The notes beneath the pieces were generated by a model. That model did not search any database and was not told the DNA's origin. It worked only from the letters and a program-made list of their open reading frames with translations. From Azospirillum oryzae (lineage in GTDB: Bacteria; Pseudomonadota; Alphaproteobacteria; Azospirillales; Azospirillaceae): 64,000 nt of DNA. Shown in pieces: positions 38,995-46,565 of this stretch (position 1 is its first letter; each line of letters opens with the position of its first letter). Where the stretch lies: positions 434,001-498,000 of the forward strand of contig NZ_FXAK01000010.1 in the NCBI RefSeq assembly GCF_900177515.1, written 5' to 3'. Both the position numbers and the translations under genes were made by a program.

Positions 38995-39168
38995 CCCTCT
39001 CCCCCCCGGGGAGAGGGTTGGGTGAGGGGGAAGCGCGGCGAGGATTCTCGGGAAGTCACGCGGCGCATCCCCCTCACCCCGACCCTCTCCCCGCTCTCAG
39101 CGGACCTTTGGTCCGCCTGCCGCGACAGCGCAAACTTCGTTTGCGCGAAAGCGGGGGGGAGAGGGGGA
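38995..39168. repeat. Composite palindromic repeat, copy E, with inner module
   Basis: A first hairpin CCCTCTCCCCCCCGGGGAGA followed by GGGTTGGGTGAGGGGG, and a second unit CCCCCTCACCCCGACCCTCT whose hairpin tip carries an inner module with AGCGGACCTTTGGTCCGC and GCGCAAACTTCGTTTGCGC stems, ending GGGGGGGAGAGGGGG. It lies between the convergent cobJ and cobK genes and could end transcription from both sides. Confidence 0.85.
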
Positions 39169-39185
39169 TTACGCTGGGGGGATCG

Positions 39186-39941
39186 TCAGCCCACCCCCTC
39201 CAGCCAGCCCACCGCATCCTCCACGTCGTGCAACTCCGCCACGCCGTTGCCCGCCGGCCGCTCCACCATCACCACCGGCAGCCCCAGCTTCCGCGCGGCC
39301 TGCAGCTTCGCGTCGGTGGCGCGTCCCCCGCTGTTTTTGCTGACGACCACCTCCACCCGCTCCCCGCCCATCAGCGCCAGTTCGCCCTCCAGGGTGAACG
39401 GCCCGCGGTCGAGGATCAGGCTCATGCGGGGAAGCTTCGGCATCGGTTCCAGCGGGTCCACCGCGCGGATCAGGTAGCGCTTGTCGGGCATCGCCTCGAA
39501 GGCCGCGACCTCCTGCCGGCCGATGGTCAGGAACACGGTGTCGCCCAGGCCGCGCAAAGCCTGCGCCGCCGCAGCCATGTCCGGCACGCCGATCCAGCGG
39601 TCGCCCGGCCCCGCCACCCAGGCCGGGCGGGTCAGCAGGCGCAGCGGCACACCTGCCTGCGCGCAGGCCGTAGCGGCATTGGCGGAGATCTGGTCCGCGA
39701 ACGGATGGGTCGCGTCGATCACCGCCTGGATCCCCTCGTCGCGCAGGTAACCGGCCAACCCCTCCACCCCGCCGAAGCCGCCGATGCGGGTCGGCAGCGG
39801 CGGCAGCACCGGGTTCTTCGTCCGGCCGGCCAGCGACACGCGGGCGTCGATGCGCGGATGGACGGCCAGACGCTTTGCCAGCGCCGTCGCCTCCGTCGTG
39901 CCGCCCAGGATCAGCACTTTGACCATCAGCGCCTTGACCAT
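39186..39941 (-). CDS. cobK: Precorrin-6A reductase CobK
   Basis: 251 aa from ATG 39941 (MVKALMVKVLILGGTTEATA); the second Met five codons later is an alternative. NADPH-dependent reduction of precorrin-6A to dihydro-precorrin-6. Features: ILGGTTEATALAKRLA, VIDATHPFADQISANAATAC, TIGRQEVAAFEAMPDKRYLI and VVSKNSGGRATDAKLQAARK, the CobK/CbiJ hallmarks. It runs against the other cob genes, divergent from cobL with 31 bp between the starts. Confidence 0.94.
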   Translation of the reverse strand: MVKALMVKVLILGGTTEATALAKRLAVHPRIDARVSLAGRTKNPVLPPLPTRIGGFGGVEGLAGYLRDEGIQAVIDATHPFADQISANAATACAQAGVPLRLLTRPAWVAGPGDRWIGVPDMAAAAQALRGLGDTVFLTIGRQEVAAFEAMPDKRYLIRAVDPLEPMPKLPRMSLILDRGPFTLEGELALMGGERVEVVVSKNSGGRATDAKLQAARKLGLPVVMVERPAGNGVAELHDVEDAVGWLEGVG

Positions 39942-39972
39942 CGCCCCCTCTCCACCCGTCAGGATCGGCGCC

Positions 39973-41220
39973 ATGGATAGCATGGGAACGCCCCGCTGGC
40001 TCAGCATCGTCGGCATCGGCGAGGATGGCTGGGACGGTTTGTCGCCCGCCGCCCGGACCACGGTGGAAGGCGCGGCCGTCCTCTATGGCGGCGCCCGCCA
40101 TCTCGATCTCGTGCCGGTCGTTGCGGGACAGGAACGGCTGCCCTGGCCGTCGCCGATAACCGACGCCTTCCCCGGTCTGATTGCGCGGCGCGGACGGCGG
40201 GTCTGCGTGCTGGCGAGCGGCGATCCGTCCTGGTACGGCGTCGGCGCCACGCTGTCGCGGTTCGTTCCGGCTGCGGAAACGACGGTGATCCCGGCGGCTT
40301 CCGCCTTCAGCCTCGCGGCATCCCGCCTGGGCTGGCCCTTGCAGGACTGCCGTTGCCTGACCGTCCATGGCCGCCCGCTGGAGCAGGTCGTTCCGCATCT
40401 GCAACCGAACGCGAAGCTGTTGCTTCTTTCCTGGGACGGAACGACTCCGGCCAAGCTCGCCACCCTGCTGCGCGCCCGCGGCTTCGGCGCCTCGCGCCTG
40501 ACGGTGCTGGAGGCGATGGGCGGCCCGCGCGAAGCCCGGCTGGAGGCAACCGCCGACAATTGGACGGCAGACCGCACCGCCGACCTCAACACCATCGCGC
40601 TGGACTGCGTCGCCGCCCCCGGTGCCCGCATCCTGCCGCTGGCCCCCGGCCTGCCCGACGACTGGTTCGAGCATGACGGCCAGATCACCAAGCGCGAGGT
40701 GCGCGCCGTCACCCTGTCCTTCCTGGCGCCGCGCCGGGGGGAACTGCTGTGGGACGTCGGCGCCGGATCGGGCTCCATCGGCATCGAATGGATGCTGCGC
40801 GATGCCGCCAACCGCGCCATCGCCGTTGAACATCACCCGGAGCGCATCGCCCGCATCCTCGCCAACGCCGCGACCTTCGGTGTGCCCGGTTTGGCGCTGG
40901 CGCGCGGCAAGGCGCCGTCCGCGCTAGACGGGCTGGAGCGGCCGGACGCCATCTTCATCGGCGGCGGGCTGACCGCAGACGGCGTGCTGGCGGCCTGCTG
41001 GGACGCCCTGCCCCCCGGCGGCCGGATCGCCGCCAACGCGGTGACTCTGGAAAGCGAGGCGGTGCTGATCGACGCGCACAAGCGCCTCGGCGGCGAACTG
41101 ACCCAGATTTCGGTGGCGCGCGCCTCGGCGGTCGGCGGCTTCCGTGGCTGGCGCGCCGCCATGCCGGTGACGTTGTGGAGGGCCGAAAAGCCTTATGCGG
41201 AGGGTGCATGGACCGCCTGA
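39973..41220 (+). CDS. cobL: Precorrin-6Y C5,15-methyltransferase (decarboxylating) CobL
   Basis: 415 aa fusion of CbiE-like and CbiT-like halves. The N-terminal half has LSIVGIGEDGWDGLSPAART and VLASGDPSWYGVGATLSRFV (tetrapyrrole methylase); the C-terminal half from about 235 has LLWDVGAGSGSIGIEWML (class I SAM site) and DAIFIGGGLTADGVLAACWD. It methylates C-5 and C-15 and removes the C-12 acetate carboxyl. The stop overlaps cobE by 13 bp. Confidence 0.95.
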   Translation: MDSMGTPRWLSIVGIGEDGWDGLSPAARTTVEGAAVLYGGARHLDLVPVVAGQERLPWPSPITDAFPGLIARRGRRVCVLASGDPSWYGVGATLSRFVPAAETTVIPAASAFSLAASRLGWPLQDCRCLTVHGRPLEQVVPHLQPNAKLLLLSWDGTTPAKLATLLRARGFGASRLTVLEAMGGPREARLEATADNWTADRTADLNTIALDCVAAPGARILPLAPGLPDDWFEHDGQITKREVRAVTLSFLAPRRGELLWDVGAGSGSIGIEWMLRDAANRAIAVEHHPERIARILANAATFGVPGLALARGKAPSALDGLERPDAIFIGGGLTADGVLAACWDALPPGGRIAANAVTLESEAVLIDAHKRLGGELTQISVARASAVGGFRGWRAAMPVTLWRAEKPYAEGAWTA

Positions 41221-41654
41221 CCCATCATGATGCGCTGCTGTTCGGCCCGGTCTTCGTCGGTCTCGGCTGCCGCCGTGGCTGCGGCTGGGAGGAGATCGCC
41301 GCCCTGGTCGTCACCGCGTTCGACGAGGCGGCCCTGCCCGACGCGGCGCGCCAGCTGGCTGCATTGGCCGCCCCGGCGATGAAGGCCGACGAGGCCGGGT
41401 TGGCCGAGGCCGCCCGCGCGCTCGGCCTGCCGCTGCGCTTCATCGAAGAGGACGCGATGCTGGCCGCGCAGGACCGCGTCCACACCCGCTCCGCCACCGT
41501 GCTGGCCGCGGTCGGGCTGGCCTCGGTCGCGGAGGCCGCGGCGCTGGCCGCCGCCGGGCCGGGATCGCGCCTGCTGTTGCCGCGCCGCTCCACCCCCCGC
41601 GCCACCGTGGCGCTCGCCCTGCCGGCCGTCGCTCTTTTGGAGACCCGCTCATGA
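41208..41654 (+). CDS. cobE: CobE / CbiG C-terminal-domain protein
   Basis: 148 aa. The pattern [20 protein letters not shown], then the helical middle, [20 protein letters not shown] and [20 protein letters not shown], matches CobE, which equals the C-terminal domain of CbiG. CobE is required in the aerobic pathway and binds precorrins, but its exact step is not settled. It overlaps cobL and cobM. Confidence 0.9.
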   Translation: MDRLTHHDALLFGPVFVGLGCRRGCGWEEIAALVVTAFDEAALPDAARQLAALAAPAMKADEAGLAEAARALGLPLRFIEEDAMLAAQDRVHTRSATVLAAVGLASVAEAAALAAAGPGSRLLLPRRSTPRATVALALPAVALLETRS

Positions 41655-42424
41655 CCGTCCATTTCATCGGTGCCGGACCGGGTGCTCCCGACCTGCTGAC
41701 CCTGCGCGGTCGCGACCTGATCGCGCGCTGCCCGGTCTGCCTCTATGCCGGCTCGCTGGTCCCGAAGGAAATCATCGCCCACGCCCCCGCCGATGCCCGG
41801 ATCATCGACACCGCCCCGCTGACGCTGGAGGAGATCGTCGCCGAGTTCCAGGCGGCCCATGCCGCCGGCCAGGACGTGGCGCGGCTGCATTCGGGCGACC
41901 TGTCGGTCTACAGCGCGCTGGGCGAGCAGACCCGCGCGCTGCGGGAACTGGGCATCCCCTACACCATCACCCCCGGCGTACCGGCCTTCGCCGCCGCGTC
42001 GGCCGCGCTGGGGCGGGAACTGACCCTGCCGGAGGTCAGCCAGACGCTGATCCTGACCCGCACCGAAGGCCGCGCCTCGGCCATGCCGGCCAACGAGACG
42101 CTGGAGGTGCTGGGTGCGTCCGGCGCCACGCTGGCGATCCACCTGTCGATCCACGTCATCGACCGGGTGGTGGAGCGGCTGACCCCGCTCTACGGCGCCG
42201 ACTGCCCGGCCGCGGTGGTCTACCGCGCGACATGGCCGGACGAGCGCGTGCTGCGCGGAACGCTGGCCGACATTGCGGCGCAGGTCGCGGCCTCACCGAT
42301 GGAACGCACCGCGCTGATCCTGGTCGGCCCGGCGCTGGGCCATGAGGAGTTCCGCTGCAGCGCGCTGTATGACGGCAGCCATGTGCGCCGCTATCGGGGA
42401 CTGGGCCAGGAGTTGGGGGAGTGA
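41651..42424 (+). CDS. cobM: Precorrin-4 C11-methyltransferase CobM
   Basis: 257 aa. SAM-dependent methylase: [80 protein letters not shown] and [16 protein letters not shown] are diagnostic of CobM/CbiF. Makes precorrin-5. Its 3' end overlaps the 3' end of the reversed cbiD gene by 34 bp. Confidence 0.96.
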   Translation: MTVHFIGAGPGAPDLLTLRGRDLIARCPVCLYAGSLVPKEIIAHAPADARIIDTAPLTLEEIVAEFQAAHAAGQDVARLHSGDLSVYSALGEQTRALRELGIPYTITPGVPAFAAASAALGRELTLPEVSQTLILTRTEGRASAMPANETLEVLGASGATLAIHLSIHVIDRVVERLTPLYGADCPAAVVYRATWPDERVLRGTLADIAAQVAASPMERTALILVGPALGHEEFRCSALYDGSHVRRYRGLGQELGE

Positions 42425-43524
42425 GCCTCTCCCACGATGCGCCCCTGGCGGTCGGTGACCAGCACCTCGACGGCGACCGGCGCATCCTCCAGCACATCCT
42501 GCGCGGCGCGGCGGGCGAGTTCCGCCACATGGTCGGCCAGGGCCAAGCCGGCGGCATCCGCCATGCCCAGCACCTGCGCCGCGGTGTTGGCGCCGCGCGC
42601 CTGCGCGATCAGGTCCGGCCCGGCGCCGAGATCCGCCAGCCGCTCGGCCAGCCACTCGAAATCGACGCTGTTGCGCTTGCTGTGCAGGTCCATCAGCCCG
42701 CGCGCCAGCTTGCCGAACTTGGCAAAGCCGCCGCACAGCGTCAGGCGGGGAATCGGGTGCCGGCGCAGATACTTCAGGGTGCCGCCGACGAAATCGCCCA
42801 TGTCGAGCAAGGCCTGTTCGGACAGGCCATAGCGCGCCACCACCGCCTTTTCCGACAAATCGCCGGTGCAGGCTGCGACATGGGTCAGCCCGGCCGCCCG
42901 CGCCACGTCGATGCCGCGCTGGATCGAGGCGATCCAGGCCGCGCAGGAATAGGGTACGACGATGCCCGTGGTTCCCAGGATCGACAGCCCGCCCAGAATG
43001 CCGAGCCGCCCGTTCATCGTGCGCTTGGCGAGCTGTTCGCCATTCTCCACCCCGATTTCGACCACCACGTCAGCCGGCTGACCGGCCTCGGCCGCCGCCT
43101 CCCCCACCGCCTGCGCGATCATGCTGCGCGGCACCGGGTTGATCGCCGGCTCGCCGACGGCCAAGGGCAGGCCGGGCAGGGTCACGGTGCCGACGCCGGG
43201 GCCGGCGCGGAAGGTCACACCGCTGCCGGGCGCGCCGCGCCAGACCCGCGCTCGCACCAGCGCACCGTGGGTCACGTCCGGATCGTCGCCGGCATCCTTG
43301 ACCACGCCGGCCATTGCCCAGGGGCCGCCCGGGATGCCGTCCGACCCCTCCCCCCGCTCGGTCACCGCCAGGGCGAAGGCCGGGGTCTGACCGCCGGGCA
43401 GGGTCACGGTCACCGGGTCGGGGAACTCCCCGCCGAACAGAGCCTCTGCCGCCGCCCGCGCCGCGGCGGTGGCGCAGGTTCCCGTCGTCCAGCCGCGCCG
43501 CAAGGGTGTAGCATGCTCCGGCAT
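42391..43524 (-). CDS. cbiD: C1-methyltransferase CbiD, in place of CobF
   Basis: 377 aa from ATG 43524, which has GGGGAGGG seven bases upstream; the longer open frame runs into cobA and is not used. Diagnostic blocks: [60 protein letters not shown] and [20 protein letters not shown]. CbiD methylates C-1 in the oxygen-independent pathway; CobF does so in the classical aerobic one. No CobF is seen here, and Pseudomonas clusters with CobG also carry CbiD, so it probably fills that step. It is read against its neighbours. Confidence 0.95.
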   Translation of the reverse strand: MPEHATPLRRGWTTGTCATAAARAAAEALFGGEFPDPVTVTLPGGQTPAFALAVTERGEGSDGIPGGPWAMAGVVKDAGDDPDVTHGALVRARVWRGAPGSGVTFRAGPGVGTVTLPGLPLAVGEPAINPVPRSMIAQAVGEAAAEAGQPADVVVEIGVENGEQLAKRTMNGRLGILGGLSILGTTGIVVPYSCAAWIASIQRGIDVARAAGLTHVAACTGDLSEKAVVARYGLSEQALLDMGDFVGGTLKYLRRHPIPRLTLCGGFAKFGKLARGLMDLHSKRNSVDFEWLAERLADLGAGPDLIAQARGANTAAQVLGMADAAGLALADHVAELARRAAQDVLEDAPVAVEVLVTDRQGRIVGEAHSPNSWPSPR

Positions 43525-43588
43525 GCCGGAGCCCTCCCCGGTCCCGCCCGCACCGCCTTCCGTCTTCTCCGAGCCCGAGTCCGCGTTC

Positions 43589-44389
43589 ATGTCGTTTGAG
43601 TCGTCCATTCCCGAAAGCGTCCTGGTCCCCTTCGCCCCCGGCAGCGTCTGGCTGGCCGGTTCCGGCCCCGGCGACCCCGGCCTGCTCACCCTGCTGGCCC
43701 TGCAAGGTCTAAGGCAAGCCGACGTCATCGTCCATGACGCGCTGGTCGGCGAACGGATCATGGCGCTCGCCAGCCCGTCGGCAAGGCTGGAGTTCGCCGG
43801 AAAGCGCGGCGGCCGTCCTTCGGCCCACCAGGACGACATCACCAACCGCCTGATCGAGCTGGCGAAGGAGGGGCACCGCGTCCTGCGGCTGAAGGGCGGC
43901 GACCCCTTCGTCTTCGGGCGTGGCGGGGAGGAGGCGCAGGCGCTGGCCGCCCAGGGCATCCCCTTCCGCATCGTGCCCGGCATCACGTCCGGCATTGCCG
44001 GCCCGGCCTATGCCGGCATCCCGGCGACCCACCGCGACACCAACCAGGCGGTGATCCTGGCGACCGGCCATTCGCTGGGCGGCGGGCCGGACTGGCGGGC
44101 GCTGGCCGCCACCAAGGCGCCGCTGATCCTCTATATGGGCTGGAAGGCGCTGCCGACCATCGCGGCGGAGCTGATGGCCGGCGGCCTGTCCGCCGACACC
44201 CCCGTCGGCGTGGTGACCGAGGCGACGACCGCCAACCAGAAGAGCCTCGTCACCAGCCTCGGCACCTGCGTCGCCGATCTGGCGGCCAGCGACCTGGAAC
44301 CGCCCGCCATCATCGTCATCGGCGAGGTGGTGCGGCTGCGCCCGGCGCTGGAGTGGCTGCCGGCCCAGGCGGCGCTTCAGCATGGCTGA
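43589..44389 (+). CDS. cobA: Uroporphyrinogen-III C-methyltransferase
   Basis: 266 aa from ATG 43589; an upstream ATG at 43523 would add 22 residues and share a CATG palindrome with the cbiD start codon. Neither has a strong ribosome site, so the start is uncertain. Features: VWLAGSGPGDPGLLTLLALQ, HDALVGERIMALA, FAGKRGGRPSAHQDDITNRL, RLKGGDPFVFGRGGEEAQAL and ITSGIAGPAYAGIPATHRDT. It makes precorrin-2, the entry to the corrin branch and siroheme. Overlaps cobB by 8 bp. Confidence 0.95.
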   Translation: MSFESSIPESVLVPFAPGSVWLAGSGPGDPGLLTLLALQGLRQADVIVHDALVGERIMALASPSARLEFAGKRGGRPSAHQDDITNRLIELAKEGHRVLRLKGGDPFVFGRGGEEAQALAAQGIPFRIVPGITSGIAGPAYAGIPATHRDTNQAVILATGHSLGGGPDWRALAATKAPLILYMGWKALPTIAAELMAGGLSADTPVGVVTEATTANQKSLVTSLGTCVADLAASDLEPPAIIVIGEVVRLRPALEWLPAQAALQHG

Positions 44390-45695
44390 TGGCCTCATCA
44401 TCGCCGCCCCAGCCTCGGGCACCGGCAAGACGACGCTGACGCTGGGCCTGCTGGCCGCTTTGCGCGCCCGCGGCGTGGCGGTGGGGGCGGTGAAGTCGGG
44501 GCCGGACTATATCGACCCGGCCTTCCACCGCGCCGCCACCGGCCGGCCGAGCGTGAACCTCGACACCTGGGCGATGGGCCCCGACCTGCTGGACGGGCTG
44601 GCCGCCCGCGCCGCCGAGGGCGCCGACCTGCTGGTCTGTGAGGCGCTGATGGGCCTGTTCGACGGCGTCGCCGGGATTGGGGCCACCGGGACCGGATCGA
44701 CGGCTGAGATCGCGGCGCGCACCGGCTGGCCGGTCCTGCTGGTGGTGAACGCCAAGGGCCAGTCGCAGTCGGCCGCAGCCCTGGTCAAGGGCTTCGCCAC
44801 CTACCGCGACGACGTGACCATCGGCGGCGTCGTGCTGAACAATGTCGGCAGCCCGCGCCACACGGCGCTGGCCGGCAACGCCATCGAGGCGCTGGGCATC
44901 CCCCTGCTGGGCGCCCTGCCCCGTGCCCCCGATCTCAGCCTGCCCGAGCGTCATCTCGGCCTCGTCCAGGCCGACGAGACGGAGGGGCTGGCCGACCGGC
45001 TGGCGGCGCTGGGCCGCTTCGTCGCGGAGCATGTCGATCTCGACCGCGTCGTCGCGCTGGCCAAGCCGTCACGGGCCGGGCGCGGCAGCGATGCACCCGC
45101 CCTGCCGCCGCTGGGGCAGCGCATCGCCATCGCGCGGGATGCCGCCTTCACCTTCGTCTATCCGCACCTGACCGCCGGCTGGCAGGCGGCGGGGGCGGAG
45201 CTGCGATTCTTCTCTCCCCTGGCGGACGAGGCGCCGCCGGAGGATGCGGACGCAATCTACCTGCCCGGCGGCTATCCGGAGCTGCATGCCGGCCGCCTCG
45301 CCGCCAACCACGTCTTCCGCGACGGCCTGCGCGCGGCGGCGGAGCGGCTGCCGGTCTATGGCGAATGCGGCGGCTATATGGTGATGGGGGAGACGCTGGA
45401 GGATGCCGACGGCGTCACCCACCCGATGACCGGGCTGCTGGGCGTGCGCACCTCCTTCGCCAGGCGGCGGCTGCATCTGGGCTATCGCCGGGCGTCTCTG
45501 CTGGCCGACGGGCCTTTGGGTGCGGCAGGAACTCCGCTGATGGGGCATGAGTTCCACTATGCCTCGACGCTGTCGCGCGGTGACGACGCGCCGCTGCTGC
45601 ATGCGACGGCGGCGGATGGCGGCGACCTTGGGTCGCTGGGCAGCCGGCGCGGGCTGGCGCTGGGGTCTTTCGTCCACCTGATCGCGCGGGGGTGA
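44382..45695 (+). CDS. cobB: Hydrogenobyrinic acid a,c-diamide synthase CobB
   Basis: 437 aa. Glutamine- and ATP-dependent amidation of the a and c side chains. N-terminal dethiobiotin-synthetase-like ATPase (APASGTGKTTLTLGLLAALR, SGPDYIDPAFHRAATGR, CEALMGLFDG) and a C-terminal class I glutamine amidotransferase with the nucleophile in PVYGECGGYMVMGE and a late HEFHYA. Its product is the CobN substrate. TGA is 2 bp before the bluB ATG. Confidence 0.96.
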   Translation: MADGLIIAAPASGTGKTTLTLGLLAALRARGVAVGAVKSGPDYIDPAFHRAATGRPSVNLDTWAMGPDLLDGLAARAAEGADLLVCEALMGLFDGVAGIGATGTGSTAEIAARTGWPVLLVVNAKGQSQSAAALVKGFATYRDDVTIGGVVLNNVGSPRHTALAGNAIEALGIPLLGALPRAPDLSLPERHLGLVQADETEGLADRLAALGRFVAEHVDLDRVVALAKPSRAGRGSDAPALPPLGQRIAIARDAAFTFVYPHLTAGWQAAGAELRFFSPLADEAPPEDADAIYLPGGYPELHAGRLAANHVFRDGLRAAAERLPVYGECGGYMVMGETLEDADGVTHPMTGLLGVRTSFARRRLHLGYRRASLLADGPLGAAGTPLMGHEFHYASTLSRGDDAPLLHATAADGGDLGSLGSRRGLALGSFVHLIARG

Positions 45696-45697
45696 CG

Positions 45698-46354
45698 ATG
45701 GAGGAGGATTTCACCCCGGCGGAGCGCGACGCGCTCTACAAGGCGATCTTCTCCCGCCGTGACGTGCGTGGGCAGTTCCGACCCGACCTGGTGCCCGACG
45801 AGGTTCTGAACCGCGTCCTGCTGGCCGCCCACCATGCGCCGTCGGTCGGCTTCATGCAGCCGTGGAACTTCATCGTCATCACCGACCCGGCGGTGAAGTC
45901 GCGCATCCACGCCGACTTCATCCGCGCCACCGAAGAAGCGGCGGCAATGTTCGAGGGTGAGCGCCGCAGCCTCTACAGCCGCCTGAAGCTGGAGGGCATC
46001 CGCGAGGCGCCGGTGAATTTGTGCATCACCTGCGACCGCGAGCGCTCCGGCCCGGTGGTGCTGGGCCGCACCCACATGCCGGCGATGGACCTCTACAGCT
46101 GCGTCTGCGCCGTGCAGAATCTGTGGCTGGCGGCAAGGGCGGAAGGTCTGGGGGTCGGCTGGGTCAGCATCCTGCATGAGGACGCGCTGAAACAGGCACT
46201 CGGCATCCCGGAGCGGATCGTGCCGATCGCCTATCTCTGCCTCGGCCACGTCAGCCATTTCGAGGCGACACCGGAGCTTGAAACCAAGGGCTGGCGCAAG
46301 CGCCTGCCGCTGGATGATCTGGTGTTCAGGGACCGGTGGGAGGGAGAGGGATGA
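45698..46354 (+). CDS. bluB: 5,6-dimethylbenzimidazole synthase BluB
   Basis: 218 aa from ATG 45698; a GTG at 45692 is a possible alternative. Flavin-destroying nitroreductase-fold enzyme that turns FMN and oxygen into the B12 lower ligand. Features: IFSRRDVRGQFRPDLVPDEV, RVLLAAHHAPSVGFMQPWNF, PVVLGRTHMPAMDLYSCVCA and GLGVGWVSILHEDALKQALG. It ends the cob block, tail to tail and overlapping by 29 bp with the small gene at the end of the che operon. Confidence 0.95.
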   Translation: MEEDFTPAERDALYKAIFSRRDVRGQFRPDLVPDEVLNRVLLAAHHAPSVGFMQPWNFIVITDPAVKSRIHADFIRATEEAAAMFEGERRSLYSRLKLEGIREAPVNLCITCDRERSGPVVLGRTHMPAMDLYSCVCAVQNLWLAARAEGLGVGWVSILHEDALKQALGIPERIVPIAYLCLGHVSHFEATPELETKGWRKRLPLDDLVFRDRWEGEG

Positions 46355-46565
46355 CGCGCCCCAGAAACGCATCCTCCGGCCCCGCCGTGACCACCGGCCT
46401 TGCCGCCATCAGCAATTGCAGCAGCGCCGTGTGCAGGTCCGTGCAGGCGGACAGGTCCACGCGTGGCGCGGCCGTCGCCTCCAGCCATTCGGCGAGCGGC
46501 AGGGCGTCCTCCACCGTGCAGGCGGCCTCGAATCGGGCGAGGTCGGCGTCATAGCGGATCGGCAT
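46326..46565 (-). CDS. Small STAS-like protein at the end of the chemosensory operon
   Basis: 79 aa (MPIRYDADLARFEAACTVED). Its ATG overlaps the cheA stop (ATGA), like the other junctions in this operon, which argues for a real gene. The middle, LPLAEWLEATAAPRVDLSAC then TDLHTALLQLLMAAR, resembles the beta-helix and central helix of STAS/anti-sigma-antagonist domains, with Asp and Ser where phosphorylated STAS proteins have them; but it is shorter than a full domain and I am not sure. The 3' end overlaps the bluB 3' end by 29 bp. Confidence 0.55.
   Translation of the reverse strand: MPIRYDADLARFEAACTVEDALPLAEWLEATAAPRVDLSACTDLHTALLQLLMAARPVVTAGPEDAFLGRVIPLPPTGP

Noticed and set aside
31895-39168. 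Repeats C and E considered as ordinary rho-independent terminators
   Set aside because: Stems are GC-rich but lack a T-run, and other copies of the family lie inside genes, so a dispersed element explains them better.
43525-43995. Upstream extension of cbiD into cobA
   Set aside because: The strong ribosome site and the expected N-terminus [13 protein letters not shown] support the start at 43524.
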